Shown here piece by piece: positions 1-8,285 of a DNA stretch of 64,000 bases. Origin of the DNA: Flavobacterium tiangeerense (GTDB lineage Bacteria > Bacteroidota > Bacteroidia > Flavobacteriales > Flavobacteriaceae); assembly GCF_007830355.1 (NCBI RefSeq), contig NZ_VLKO01000009.1, positions 62,001-126,000 on the forward strand, read 5' to 3'. The number at the start of each line of letters is the position of its first letter. The stretch's first letter is position 1. The notes under the pieces were generated by a model, which saw only the letters and a program-made list of their open reading frames with translations, did not search any database and was not told the DNA's origin. Both the position numbers and the translations under genes were made by a program.

Positions 1-1
1 C

Positions 2-187
2 CTGAATAAATTTGCTTCAAATGCTAAAGTGGCCATAAAAAATAGTGACACGGCTGCTTTAACCCTTTCATTTAGATATTTGAAATCACACTATAAATAT
101 ATTGGAATTATGACCTTGGTAATTTTTTCATTATACGTACTGCTTCTTGTAGGAATGATGTTTATGGGGCTCTTCTCATCCTTTTAA
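2..187 (+). CDS. C-terminal part of a DUF5362-like small membrane protein
   Basis: The reading frame is open from the window edge and ends at TAA 185-187, so only the last 61 residues are present. The visible part has a polar helix containing NKFASNAKVAIK and RYLKSHYKYIG, followed by one hydrophobic segment (IMTLVIFSLYVLLLVGMMFMG) and a very short tail. This matches the C-terminal half of the small DUF5362-type membrane proteins common in Flavobacterium. Function is unknown. The 5' end lies outside the window. The next gene runs the opposite way, so this one is probably the last of its transcription unit. Confidence 0.6.
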   Translation: MNKFASNAKVAIKNSDTAALTLSFRYLKSHYKYIGIMTLVIFSLYVLLLVGMMFMGLFSSF

Positions 188-350
188 GCAAACATTTTGC
201 AATATTGTAGCTTGCATTATATGTTATGAACCAACTACAATTAAAGGCAGAACATTGTCTTTAAATAAAGACATCACTTTTTTAGGAAACTTTAGTATTA
301 AGTATTTACAAGTGAGGTTTTTTAAAACACATTTCAAGAAAAGCATAAAA

Positions 351-383
351 AAACTGCCCAAAAAATATCTTCTTGGGCAGTTT
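351..383 (-). terminator. Rho-independent terminator of the DUF4369 lipoprotein gene
   Basis: Perfect 11-bp inverted repeat (AAACTGCCCAA at 351-361 with TTGGGCAGTTT at 373-383). On the minus strand a run of T follows it. It lies 25 bases beyond the stop of the gene at 408-1118. Confidence 0.85.
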
Positions 384-407
384 AAAATGTTTCAAAACGG
401 ATTGTGT

Positions 408-1118
408 TTATTCTTGTTTTTTCAATGAGCTTACATATTTTGTTAGCTTTTTTCCATAAAGAGATTGAGCAACTTTAGGTGACATTGATTTTTGGATGGT
501 ATCTAAGTATTTTAAGTTGATATCGTATATTTCAGATAAGGCAATGTAAGGAGCAACTTCATAATCTCTATTATTTAAAGCAAAATTTGTAGCAAATAAA
601 TACCTTCTTTTCAGATTAGAATCTTGCTTAGCACTTAAACTGTCAATTTTGTTGTTGTTTTTGGTTTTAATTGCGCTAAATTTCTTTTGGATTAACTCCA
701 AGTTTTCTTCATTAAAACGAGTTTTTATTAATTTGTATTCTTCAAATACCTCATTGTTTTTTGACCCTGTAACTTTGGCATCCATTAAATAATTGTCTAA
801 ACTAGTGTCAATAGTCATGTTACCTGGTTCTGCAAAAAAGGAAAGGTTGTTATCTAATGAATTACTTACACCTCTATCAAGGAATAAATACAGCATTTCT
901 GGTGATTCTAGATTAATATGACTTTCAAAGGCTGCATTTCCATCGATATTTATAGTATCTAATGGAACTAGTGTTGTATCTACTATTCTTTGCAAGTATA
1001 GAGTCCCTTTTTTTAAACCTTTGATGTTTCCTGTAATGTGTAGGTTGCCTTTTGCGTCTTCTTTATTACAAGAAGATAATAATGCTAGAGTAACAAGAGC
1101 AAATATTGTTTTTTTCAT
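408..1118 (-). CDS. DUF4369-type lipoprotein
   Basis: 236 residues. A short signal peptide ends in a lipobox (LALLSSC, Cys17), so the protein should be an acylated periplasmic or outer-membrane lipoprotein. Residues about 25-120 have the beta-rich pattern of DUF4369 (LHITGNIKGLKKGTLYLQR, then a VPLDTINIDGNAAFE stretch). This domain usually sits at the N-terminus of Bacteroidetes thiol-disulfide oxidoreductases. Here no thioredoxin domain and no CxxC follow; the remainder is a charged helical segment. This is therefore a DUF4369-only form and no redox activity should be assumed. It is monocistronic, with its own terminator at 351-383. Confidence 0.75.
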   Translation of the reverse strand: MKKTIFALVTLALLSSCNKEDAKGNLHITGNIKGLKKGTLYLQRIVDTTLVPLDTINIDGNAAFESHINLESPEMLYLFLDRGVSNSLDNNLSFFAEPGNMTIDTSLDNYLMDAKVTGSKNNEVFEEYKLIKTRFNEENLELIQKKFSAIKTKNNNKIDSLSAKQDSNLKRRYLFATNFALNNRDYEVAPYIALSEIYDINLKYLDTIQKSMSPKVAQSLYGKKLTKYVSSLKKQE

Positions 1119-1242
1119 ATTGATATTGTAATTAAATAGTGCTGTTTATAAGTGTTGTACAGCGGTTTTGGTTTTATTGTTATTGGGGCGCAAAATAAAG
1201 AAAATTGTTGAAATGCTGTTGTGTTTTTTTTATTTTACAAAA

Positions 1243-1272
1243 AAAATCCTAATTTTTTCAAATTAGGATTTT
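1243..1272 (-). terminator. Rho-independent terminator of the M61 peptidase gene
   Basis: Inverted repeat AAAATCCTAATT (1243-1254) with AATTAGGATTTT (1261-1272). T residues follow on the minus strand. It lies just after the stop of the gene at 1292-3154. Confidence 0.8.
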
Positions 1273-1291
1273 ATATATTGATTTAAAATTA

Positions 1292-3154
1292 TTAGCCTTT
1301 TAACCACGCTTGTTTTAGGGCGTTTTTAGAAACATCAGTAGCTTTGAGATCTTCTTTGTCTTCATAAGGTAATTTTACTTTTCCTTTGATAACTTGCTCT
1401 ACACCGTTGCGTTTAATTTTTACAGCAACAGCATCGTCCTCTTTCCATTTTTGGCTGTCGGCTATCATTTCGTAAATATTAGCAAGTGAGTATGCTTTAT
1501 CATTGATGGCAAGAATGGTGTCACCTCCTACAAGTCCTAAAGTGTTGTAAAATACATTAAGTTCTATGTTTGGGATGATACTAATTTCCTTTGTTGATTG
1601 GTCTACTGTAATGTAAGGAACTTGACCTTTAAGGAATACATTTGCTGGAACTTTTTCAGAACTTTTTACTACACCAACTTTAGCTAGAAAAGCTTCATAA
1701 GGGATAGGAGTAGGACCTGCTACATAAGTCTTTAAGAAATCACCTACTTCAGGATACGTAAATGAAGTTATTTTGTCAAAAAGTTCTTTGTCATTAAATG
1801 GTTTTGCAACGCCATATTCCACAGATAATTTCTGCATTAAATCTAGAATACCTCTTTCACCATTACTTTTTTCTCTGATGATGATATCCAAACACATTCC
1901 TATAAGTGCTCCTTTTTCATATACGTTTAAGTATTGTGCTTTGTAAGGCTCTGTCAAAACATTGGCACTCATGGTTGTGAAAGGCATGGTGTCGTTTAGT
2001 TTTTTTGAGTTTTCAATTTTTTCAGCCATTCGCGTGTAAAATTCTTCTTCAGTAATCAAACCTTGATTGATTTGGAAAAGGTTTGCAAAATATTCTGTAA
2101 TGCCTTCATACATCCATAAATGTTCGGACATTTTTGGGCTATTAAAATCAAAATAGTGAATTTCTTTAGAGTGAATTGTTAACGGAGTTACAATGTGAAA
2201 AAATTCATGTGAAACTACATCTTTCATTGCATTTACGAGCTCAGCTTTAGGCATTGCTTCTGGCAGTACTACCGTGGTTGCTGTAGGATGTTCTAATGCG
2301 CCAAAACCTTTTGCATCTGTAGGGGTCATGCTTGATAAGTACAGCAATACAGTGTATTTTTTTGTAGCATTTATTTTCCCTAAAAATGTTTTTTGAGCAA
2401 TCATCATGGTTTTCATATCCGGAGTAATACTTTCTGCGGTCACTTTTCCATTTGGTGAAAAAACACTAATCAATATTTCCATCCCATCAACAGTAAATGT
2501 AGTATAATCCGGTTTCGCATACATGATTGGGTTTTCTACAAGTTCTGAGTATCTAGGGGTGCTAAATACGTCTGTTGAGGTACTTACGTCAAGATCTTTC
2601 ATGGATGTAGCGCCCCACAATGTTTCAGGATGTGAGACCGTAACGGTGTATGGTATGTCTTTTTTATTTTCAAAATAACCTACAAAACCGTGCATGTTCA
2701 GCATGAAGTTTTTACCGGCATCAATATTTGTTCCTGCTGGAGAGAAAACATCATTTTTACCAAAACCACCACCTTTTTCAGTATCAAAAGTATCATTAAC
2801 AAGGTATGTTATTTTACTTAATGTAGTTGCGTTTTGAATGTTCCAAGTGTTGTCATCTGTTTTAGTAACGGTAAGTTGTCCGCCTTTGCTATCAAATGCT
2901 TTGAAATCTTCCATGTATTTTCCATAATCATCTATGGAGTAGGTACCTGGGATTATTTTTGGGACACTGTATGTGATTTCGTTTGTTTTTATTTTTGGAG
3001 CAACAACAGTTACTAACACCTTGTCCTCTTTTACATTGTTAATGTCAATTGTTACATTAACTTCTTCTTTTACAGAAGACGTTGCTGTTGTGCTTGTTGT
3101 TTTACAACTCCACAGCATTGATACAACTGCTAAGGAATATAGTATTTTTTTCAT
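1292..3154 (-). CDS. M61-family metallopeptidase with PDZ domain (lipoprotein)
   Basis: 620 residues. The N-terminus has a lipobox (SMLWSC, Cys17), which predicts a cell-envelope lipoprotein. The zinc site HEFFH is at residues 316-320 and the third ligand is probably Glu350 in MYEGITEYF. Both are diagnostic of the M61 (glycyl aminopeptidase) family. The N-terminal 250 residues form the family's beta-rich domain, and a PDZ-like segment (NTLGLVGGDTILAINDKAY) lies near residues 540-560. The family has broad aminopeptidase activity; the substrate here is unknown. The next gene upstream (alpha/beta hydrolase, 3200-4141) ends 45 bp before this start, so the two may be co-transcribed. Confidence 0.9.
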   Translation of the reverse strand: MKKILYSLAVVSMLWSCKTTSTTATSSVKEEVNVTIDINNVKEDKVLVTVVAPKIKTNEITYSVPKIIPGTYSIDDYGKYMEDFKAFDSKGGQLTVTKTDDNTWNIQNATTLSKITYLVNDTFDTEKGGGFGKNDVFSPAGTNIDAGKNFMLNMHGFVGYFENKKDIPYTVTVSHPETLWGATSMKDLDVSTSTDVFSTPRYSELVENPIMYAKPDYTTFTVDGMEILISVFSPNGKVTAESITPDMKTMMIAQKTFLGKINATKKYTVLLYLSSMTPTDAKGFGALEHPTATTVVLPEAMPKAELVNAMKDVVSHEFFHIVTPLTIHSKEIHYFDFNSPKMSEHLWMYEGITEYFANLFQINQGLITEEEFYTRMAEKIENSKKLNDTMPFTTMSANVLTEPYKAQYLNVYEKGALIGMCLDIIIREKSNGERGILDLMQKLSVEYGVAKPFNDKELFDKITSFTYPEVGDFLKTYVAGPTPIPYEAFLAKVGVVKSSEKVPANVFLKGQVPYITVDQSTKEISIIPNIELNVFYNTLGLVGGDTILAINDKAYSLANIYEMIADSQKWKEDDAVAVKIKRNGVEQVIKGKVKLPYEDKEDLKATDVSKNALKQAWLKG

Positions 3155-3199
3155 GGAATAGATTTTATTTTAAAGTAAGTCGGCTTACAGCTGTATTTG

Positions 3200-4141
3200 T
3201 TACATATTTAAATTTTTAATAAAAGAAATTATTTCATCTAGTAGTTGAGATGAGTTGGGTAATTCAGGATTATTATAGGAAGCCTTGTTCGCTGAATCAT
3301 CACCTGAAATGTCTTTAAATACATGATTCATATTGTTTATGATTACGAGTTTAGCAGTTGGTTTAGCTTGCTGAAGCAGTTGTGCGTCTGCTACACTTAC
3401 TTGTAAATCTTTGGTACCGTTGATGATTAATATGGGTATTTGTAGTTTTTTTATTTCTTCTTGTGGCTGGTACTTTAACCACGAAATCATGTAGGGTTGC
3501 ACGCTTGGTCTAAAGATGGAAGCAAGCATTTGGTTTTTGAGTTCAAATGTTTTGCCAGTTTTTAGGATTTCTAAATTTTGCTTGACTTCGTCTTTTAAAG
3601 AAGGTGCTTGTAGGGCTATTTGTTCCAGAAGTACAGCGTCAATACCCCGTCCTGCACCAGCTATTGAAATGTAGGCGTCTGTGTTTTGACTTGCAGCAAC
3701 TAACCCGATTAATGCTCCTTCACTGTGACCGATGACAAATATTTTTTTATAGATTTTTTGATTTTTAAAAAACTGTACCACTTCTTTTGCATCAGTGATA
3801 AAGTCTTCAAAAGATAAGGAAGCTTCGTTTAGATTTCCTGCTTGAGCCAGAGCAAACATCCTTTTGTCGTAGCTAAAAGCATGAATATCACGGGAGGCTA
3901 CACCTTCGCACAGAAATTTCAGGGAATTATTGACAAGATTTCTTTGGTTCCCATCCCTATCTGTTGGACCTGAACCTGCAATAACTATTACAAGAGTTTT
4001 CTTTTTTGAACTTTCATTAGGTGCATATAACGTTCCCTTTAGCAACGGGTTGATAGCAACTTCTTTGGTTGTGAAGTTTTTATTTTGAGCATGACACCAT
4101 GCCGTTAGCGTTATAAAAACAAAAGTGTAAATGATTTTCAT
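3200..4141 (-). CDS. Secreted alpha/beta hydrolase
   Basis: 313 residues with a signal peptide (cleavage likely after WCHAQ). The nucleophile elbow GHSEGA places the catalytic serine at residue 140. The acid is likely the Asp in INGTKDLQV and the histidine is in NMNHVFKD near the C-terminus. A GSGPTDRDGN segment near residue 57 supplies the oxyanion region typical of periplasmic acyl-peptidase-like or BAAT-like hydrolases. The substrate is unknown. It sits directly next to the bPH-like gene (stop at 4142) and upstream of the M61 peptidase, so the three may form one transcription unit. Confidence 0.85.
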   Translation of the reverse strand: MKIIYTFVFITLTAWCHAQNKNFTTKEVAINPLLKGTLYAPNESSKKKTLVIVIAGSGPTDRDGNQRNLVNNSLKFLCEGVASRDIHAFSYDKRMFALAQAGNLNEASLSFEDFITDAKEVVQFFKNQKIYKKIFVIGHSEGALIGLVAASQNTDAYISIAGAGRGIDAVLLEQIALQAPSLKDEVKQNLEILKTGKTFELKNQMLASIFRPSVQPYMISWLKYQPQEEIKKLQIPILIINGTKDLQVSVADAQLLQQAKPTAKLVIINNMNHVFKDISGDDSANKASYNNPELPNSSQLLDEIISFIKNLNM

Positions 4142-4483
4142 TTAAGGTGTGTTTATTTGTTGTAGCACCGCTTCAGGATTTTCTACTTCAATGATTAATT
4201 TTTTGAAATAATGATCTCGTAATGTGATAACACTGGCGTTTTTTTTATTGGATACATCCCAAAAATTCCTTCCGTTTTTATAAAAAGTACCCGCTGTAAT
4301 TAATCTAGGAATTTCTGTTCCAGGAATTCTGAGACCTTTCCAAAATGTAAATTCTGATTCGTCTTGATACGCCTTTATTATTTTTTCTTTAGGGATACTT
4401 AGTTTATTTTGGAGCGACCATATTTTGTGCCAACCCATGATTTCGAATGAAATGGTTTCGTTGATTGTTGTAATTGCTACCAT
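4142..4483 (-). CDS. Small protein, possibly bacterial PH-like fold
   Basis: 113 residues from the ATG at 4483. The frame extends up to a TTG at 4507, but that would place the start inside the preceding terminator hairpin, so 4483 is preferred. The sequence alternates short beta strands with a tryptophan-rich core (GWHKIWSL, FTFWKGLRIPG, NFWDVSNKK) and ends in a helix, which suggests a single PH-like barrel. There is no signal peptide or membrane segment, so it is probably cytosolic. Function unknown. The stop codon is adjacent to the start of the hydrolase at 4141, which points to translational coupling. Confidence 0.6.
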   Translation of the reverse strand: MVAITTINETISFEIMGWHKIWSLQNKLSIPKEKIIKAYQDESEFTFWKGLRIPGTEIPRLITAGTFYKNGRNFWDVSNKKNASVITLRDHYFKKLIIEVENPEAVLQQINTP

Positions 4484-4505
4484 ATTTTTTGAATTGTAAG
4501 CAAAC

Positions 4506-4532
4506 AAAAAAACTCCCGTAAATCAGGAGTTT
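4506..4532 (-). terminator. Rho-independent terminator after the DUF2805 gene
   Basis: Inverted repeat AAACTCC (4510-4516) and GGAGTTT (4526-4532), followed by T residues on the minus strand. It lies 6 bp beyond the stop of the gene at 4539-4817. Confidence 0.8.
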
Positions 4533-4538
4533 CGTGTT

Positions 4539-4817
4539 TTAATCTAATTTGTTTTTTATATAATATTTACCATCCAAATCTTCGTCAAAATCATCAATTT
4601 TCAAAGGTTTTGGTTTTGGTTTATTTGCGACAGCTTTCTTTTTCCACATTTCGAATTTTTCAGCAGGCATTTTCTTTTTCATGATTTCGAGAATCTCTTT
4701 TTCTGCTAAGCCAAATTCTTTTTTAATGATTTCAAAAGGATTTTTTTCTTCTAAAGCCATTGTAACAAGTTTTTCTGTTTGCTCCCAGTTTAATTCTTTT
4801 CGGTTACTCTTTTTCAT
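4539..4817 (-). CDS. DUF2805 / TIGR03643-type small protein
   Basis: 92 residues from ATG 4817; one further GTG codon in frame upstream is less likely. The N-terminal 55 residues (LNWEQTEKLVTMALEEKNPFE, then EIIKKEFGLAEKEILEIMKKK) match the helical DUF2805 family, also called TIGR03643, which looks like a small helix-turn-helix fold. A lysine- and proline-rich linker and an acidic tail (DDFDEDLDGKYY) follow. In many bacteria the family sits near DASH-type cryptochrome genes, but no such gene is nearby here. Possibly nucleic-acid binding; function unproven. Confidence 0.75.
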   Translation of the reverse strand: MKKSNRKELNWEQTEKLVTMALEEKNPFEIIKKEFGLAEKEILEIMKKKMPAEKFEMWKKKAVANKPKPKPLKIDDFDEDLDGKYYIKNKLD

Positions 4818-4991
4818 CACGTGAAAATTAATTCAAATAAGTTGTAAATGGTTAATAATGTAAATCTCTAATTTGTTATCAATATTAAGAAAAAAATCAA
4901 TTGGATTTTATCAAAACTGCATTTTTTTTCTTGTTTCCTAAATATTTTTTTAAAGTATTATTTGTTGTTAGTTTTTTAATGTTATTTCAAG

Positions 4992-5062
4992 AGTAGTACA
5001 AAAACTTTGTACGCCAAATCCGTAGTTACGTATTTCCTAAATCATCTCAAATTAGTACTACT
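4992..5062. repeat. Nested inverted repeats in an intergenic stretch
   Basis: The 295-bp gap 4821-5115 has no supported gene. It holds an 8-bp inverted repeat AGTAGTAC (4992-4999) with GTACTACT (5055-5062). A tighter hairpin, GTACAAA-AAC-TTTGTAC (4996-5012), nests inside it. No T run follows, so it is not an obvious terminator. It could be a binding site or a cruciform; weak evidence. Confidence 0.3.
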
Positions 5063-5115
5063 AGAGTATAAAGAATTGCGTGATTCAAATGCATGAAATA
5101 TAAGGAGTATAATAC

Positions 5116-5724
5116 TTAGATAATTACCCTAAAAGTGAGGTTGATTCTAGGTTCTACAGGTTTTGCAGTTTTTGGAATTTGATGTTTCCAGAAATGTTGT
5201 GTACTTCCTTTCATGATCAGTAAACTCCCGTGTTCTAGTAAAAGGTTTAGTTTTTGATCCTTTAAATGATTGTGCTTCATTTGGAAATTACGTATTGCAC
5301 CAAAACTCAATGAGGCAATTATAGGATTGATTCCCAGTTCTTTTTCGTTATCAGCATGCCAGCCGTTACTGTCTTTTCCATCTCGATATTGATTTAAAAG
5401 AACGGTTGTGAAAATAGTATCAGCAGCAGCCTCTACTTGTTTTTTTAGTTTTTGTAACAGCGGATTCCAAGGGTGTGGCAGCATGGTAATATTAGAATAG
5501 GAGTAGGGCTTTCCTTCATTTCCATAAAGTGCAGTCAAACGTGGTTGTGGGTGAACTTTTCCGAAAACGCGAATGTCATCTTGTTGCCATGGGATATCTT
5601 GAACTAAGCTTAGGAAGATTTCATTGGCTGTAGCCAAATTAAAAAAGGCAGGGTAATACGTAATGTCAGCATCTGGAACCTGAAATTGTACCAGTTGTTC
5701 CTGATTTTCAAATAAGGATTCCAT
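5116..5724 (-). CDS. AlkB-like Fe(II)/2-oxoglutarate dioxygenase
   Basis: 202 residues. This family oxidatively removes alkyl lesions from DNA or RNA bases. The iron ligands appear as His123 and Asp125 (NGWHADNE) with His181 in FWKHQIPK. The 2-oxoglutarate-binding arginine is in EPRINLTFR near residue 193, followed by Arg199. The PQPRLTALYG and SLSFGAIRNF segments are typical of the eukaryote-like ALKBH2/3 branch. It is four bases from the DoxX-like gene upstream (stop at 5729), so it is almost certainly in an operon with it. Confidence 0.9.
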   Translation of the reverse strand: MESLFENQEQLVQFQVPDADITYYPAFFNLATANEIFLSLVQDIPWQQDDIRVFGKVHPQPRLTALYGNEGKPYSYSNITMLPHPWNPLLQKLKKQVEAAADTIFTTVLLNQYRDGKDSNGWHADNEKELGINPIIASLSFGAIRNFQMKHNHLKDQKLNLLLEHGSLLIMKGSTQHFWKHQIPKTAKPVEPRINLTFRVII

Positions 5725-5728
5725 ACTT

Positions 5729-6082
5729 TTAGGTGTATTGGTAGGCCCAAAAAATCAATGCAAACTGCAAAGGTAATCTCAGGAACAATACCCATTTTGG
5801 TAATCCCATACCTGCTTTAGGATCAAAATACATGTAAATATGAGTAGGAAAAATGGCAATTAACAAAGCAATTACACCCCATGCCGCTGCGCTTGACAGC
5901 TGGGGTATACATAATGCTATGCCAAGAATAATCTCAGCAACGCCGCTTATCGCATTAAGGGCTTTTGGGTTTGGGAAATAGGGAGGAATGATTTTTAAGT
6001 ACAATCTAGGATTCCTGAAATGGTTTATTCCAGCAATAAAATATATAAAAGCCATTCCGTACAAATGCCAAGGTAAATTCAT
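5729..6082 (-). CDS. DoxX/MauE-like integral membrane protein
   Basis: 117 residues with four predicted transmembrane segments. It starts PWHLYGMAFIYFIAGINHF, and the motif RNPRLYLKIIPPYFP is characteristic of the DoxX-like proteins of Bacteroidetes. The role of such proteins is poorly known; links to quinone or redox metabolism have been proposed for the wider family. It precedes the AlkB-like gene by four bases in the same direction, which suggests co-expression. Confidence 0.75.
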   Translation of the reverse strand: MNLPWHLYGMAFIYFIAGINHFRNPRLYLKIIPPYFPNPKALNAISGVAEIILGIALCIPQLSSAAAWGVIALLIAIFPTHIYMYFDPKAGMGLPKWVLFLRLPLQFALIFWAYQYT

Positions 6083-6150
6083 AGTAAAAGTATTTAGAAC
6101 GAATTTAGAAAAAAAACCTCAAAATAAAGCTCTTTAGAATCAAATAGTCT

Positions 6151-7047
6151 TTACAAAGTCTTTTTGAAGTTGATATTCATAATCACAATAGCAATTATAA
6201 TCAAAATAATTCCAAACCATTGCAGGCTATTAACTTGTTCACTCAATAAGAAATAGGCCATAAGTACAGAGACAGGAAGTTCCAATGCTGATACAATACT
6301 GCCTAGTCCGATACCTGTAAGTGGGAATCCAGCATTGAATAATAAAGGTGGAATGATAGTGCCAAAAAGCGCTAATACAATACCCCATTTAAGAAAAATA
6401 TCAAAGTTAAAGGCGCCTGTTTGTGTAGCTATTGCAAAACCAGTTACAATTACCGCTCCGCCAAGTAGCATATAAAGACTGCGTTGTGCGGATGAAATTT
6501 GAGTAGCAACTCTATTTGCAGTAAACATAGTTGTAGTGAAGGAAGTGGCAGCCAAGAGTCCTAAAACGATACCACGCCAGTCTAGTTCTACTGTACTTTC
6601 AATTAAATTTGTAGCCAAGGCGGTTCCTGCAAGAACTATTAAAACCGATATTATTTTTTGTGTTGACGGTGCTTTTTTTTCTAAAATCATTTCAAATATA
6701 ACACCCATCCAAACGGTTTGCATCAATAGCACAATAGCAATTGATACCGGTATGTATTTTACAGCTAAATAATAAAATACACTTGTCATACCTAGTGAGG
6801 TTCCGGCAAGCATTAATTGGGTAATGTTTTTTGTAGATGCTTTTACAACCTCAGTCCCTTTTTTTGATTTTTGAAAAGCATTTATTAGTAGCATTCCTAA
6901 AATTCCATAGGTGAATTGTGCAATGGTTACCTCAGGAGTTGTAAAGCCTTCACCGTAAGCAATTTTTACAAACGTAGCCAACATTCCGTAGCTAGTAGCA
7001 CCGAGTCCCACAAGGAATACTCCCTTTAAAATACTATTTTTCATCAT
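6151..7047 (-). CDS. EamA-family (DMT) transporter
   Basis: 298 residues with about ten transmembrane segments in two repeated EamA halves. The first half contains VAIVLLMQTVWMGVIFEMIL and the second GLGSIVSALELPVSVLMAYF, the usual fifth- and tenth-helix signatures of drug/metabolite exporters. Substrate unknown. A second ATG lies one codon downstream (7044), so the exact start is ambiguous by one residue. It is monocistronic as far as can be seen. Confidence 0.85.
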   Translation of the reverse strand: MMKNSILKGVFLVGLGATSYGMLATFVKIAYGEGFTTPEVTIAQFTYGILGMLLINAFQKSKKGTEVVKASTKNITQLMLAGTSLGMTSVFYYLAVKYIPVSIAIVLLMQTVWMGVIFEMILEKKAPSTQKIISVLIVLAGTALATNLIESTVELDWRGIVLGLLAATSFTTTMFTANRVATQISSAQRSLYMLLGGAVIVTGFAIATQTGAFNFDIFLKWGIVLALFGTIIPPLLFNAGFPLTGIGLGSIVSALELPVSVLMAYFLLSEQVNSLQWFGIILIIIAIVIMNINFKKTL

Positions 7048-7105
7048 TTTTGTTCAATTTTTAAAAGCGGGCAAAGATAGTTTTTTAAAGTGATTTACAG
7101 CGTTT

Positions 7106-8275
7106 TTAAAAAAGTCCTTTTAATTCAGGGTTTCTTATCCCAATTTTAACGGGATCAAACTCCATTTTTTGTTGTAAAAGCGATGCATATACACTCCTAA
7201 AATCGATTTCATGTTTTAAATCTCCTCCGTCTAAGTCTTGTAAATTAGGGTTGTTACCAATTATTTTTCCTTTATTGCTTCCGCCAATGACAAATAGAGG
7301 TGCAGCAGTTCCATGATCTGTACCTTTACCATTGTCTTTGACGCGTCGGCCAAATTCAGAAAAAACTACTATAGTAACGTTCTCTAACAACTCCGCTTTC
7401 TTTAAGTCTTGGTAAAAACTAAATACAGCATCATTCAGTTCTGTAAGTTTGTTGTTGTGAATTATAAGTTGGTTATCATGCGTATCAAAACCGTTCAGTG
7501 AGGTATAATACACTTTTGAGTTTAGATTTCCTTTGATTAAGCGCGCCATCCATTCTAGATTTTTGGACAAACCTGTTTTGGGGTATACTACTTCGGCGGG
7601 AGCACCTTTTTTTAGGGCATTTTGTATCTCATCGGCACCTTCAACTACAGAATTTGCTATTTTTCTAACAAAGTCTAATTGTGGATTTATAGCTAGTTTA
7701 GTGTTGACCTCCATTTTGTTTCCAGCAAGAAATCGGTTTGGATCTTTTACCGTGATCGAATTAGGTTCGTCACCTTTGAGCGCTAAGTTGTCAATAGTAT
7801 CAATGTTTATCCCTGCTGTAGGCTGGTGATCCTTACATTGTAAATCTAGGAAACGTCCTAGCCAACCGTCATTTAAAAACTCTTGATTTGTAGGAGCTGT
7901 TTGCCAAATTTCCTGACTTCTAAAATGAGATTTTACAGGATTTGGGTACCCAACATTTTGGATTACAGCTAAGTCTCCGCTTTGTTGCATTTGTGCAAAG
8001 TTTTTTAAAGCTGGATGAAAACCCATTCCTTGTGCTGACTGGATTATTTCATTTTTTGAAATTGCAATTTTTGGACGAAAGTCATAATACATCATATCCT
8101 GATACGGAATAAACGTGTTAAGGCCGTCATTACCGCCGTTGAGTTGAATAAAAACTACACATTGCTCTCCAGTAATTATACTTTTTTGTTTCCCAAAAGA
8201 ATATAAAAAATCAGGTAAAAGCAGAGTTCCTGCAGTAAGTGTACCTGTTAAGTTCAAAAAATTTCTTCTATTCAT
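7106..8275 (-). CDS. DUF1501 protein (alkaline-phosphatase-superfamily fold), twin-arginine-like signal
   Basis: 389 residues. The N-terminus NRRNFLNLTG looks like a twin-arginine export signal followed by a hydrophobic core. The motifs LNGGNDGLNTFIPYQ, LNGFDTHDNQ, VVFSEFGRRVKDNG and TDHGTAAPLFVIGG are characteristic of DUF1501, which is related to the sulfatase/alkaline-phosphatase superfamily; the Asp and His residues probably bind metal. It follows the DUF1800 gene 10 bp downstream, the standard pairing of these families. The biochemical role is not established. Confidence 0.9.
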   Translation of the reverse strand: MNRRNFLNLTGTLTAGTLLLPDFLYSFGKQKSIITGEQCVVFIQLNGGNDGLNTFIPYQDMMYYDFRPKIAISKNEIIQSAQGMGFHPALKNFAQMQQSGDLAVIQNVGYPNPVKSHFRSQEIWQTAPTNQEFLNDGWLGRFLDLQCKDHQPTAGINIDTIDNLALKGDEPNSITVKDPNRFLAGNKMEVNTKLAINPQLDFVRKIANSVVEGADEIQNALKKGAPAEVVYPKTGLSKNLEWMARLIKGNLNSKVYYTSLNGFDTHDNQLIIHNNKLTELNDAVFSFYQDLKKAELLENVTIVVFSEFGRRVKDNGKGTDHGTAAPLFVIGGSNKGKIIGNNPNLQDLDGGDLKHEIDFRSVYASLLQQKMEFDPVKIGIRNPELKGLF

Positions 8276-8285
8276 AATACTAGCT

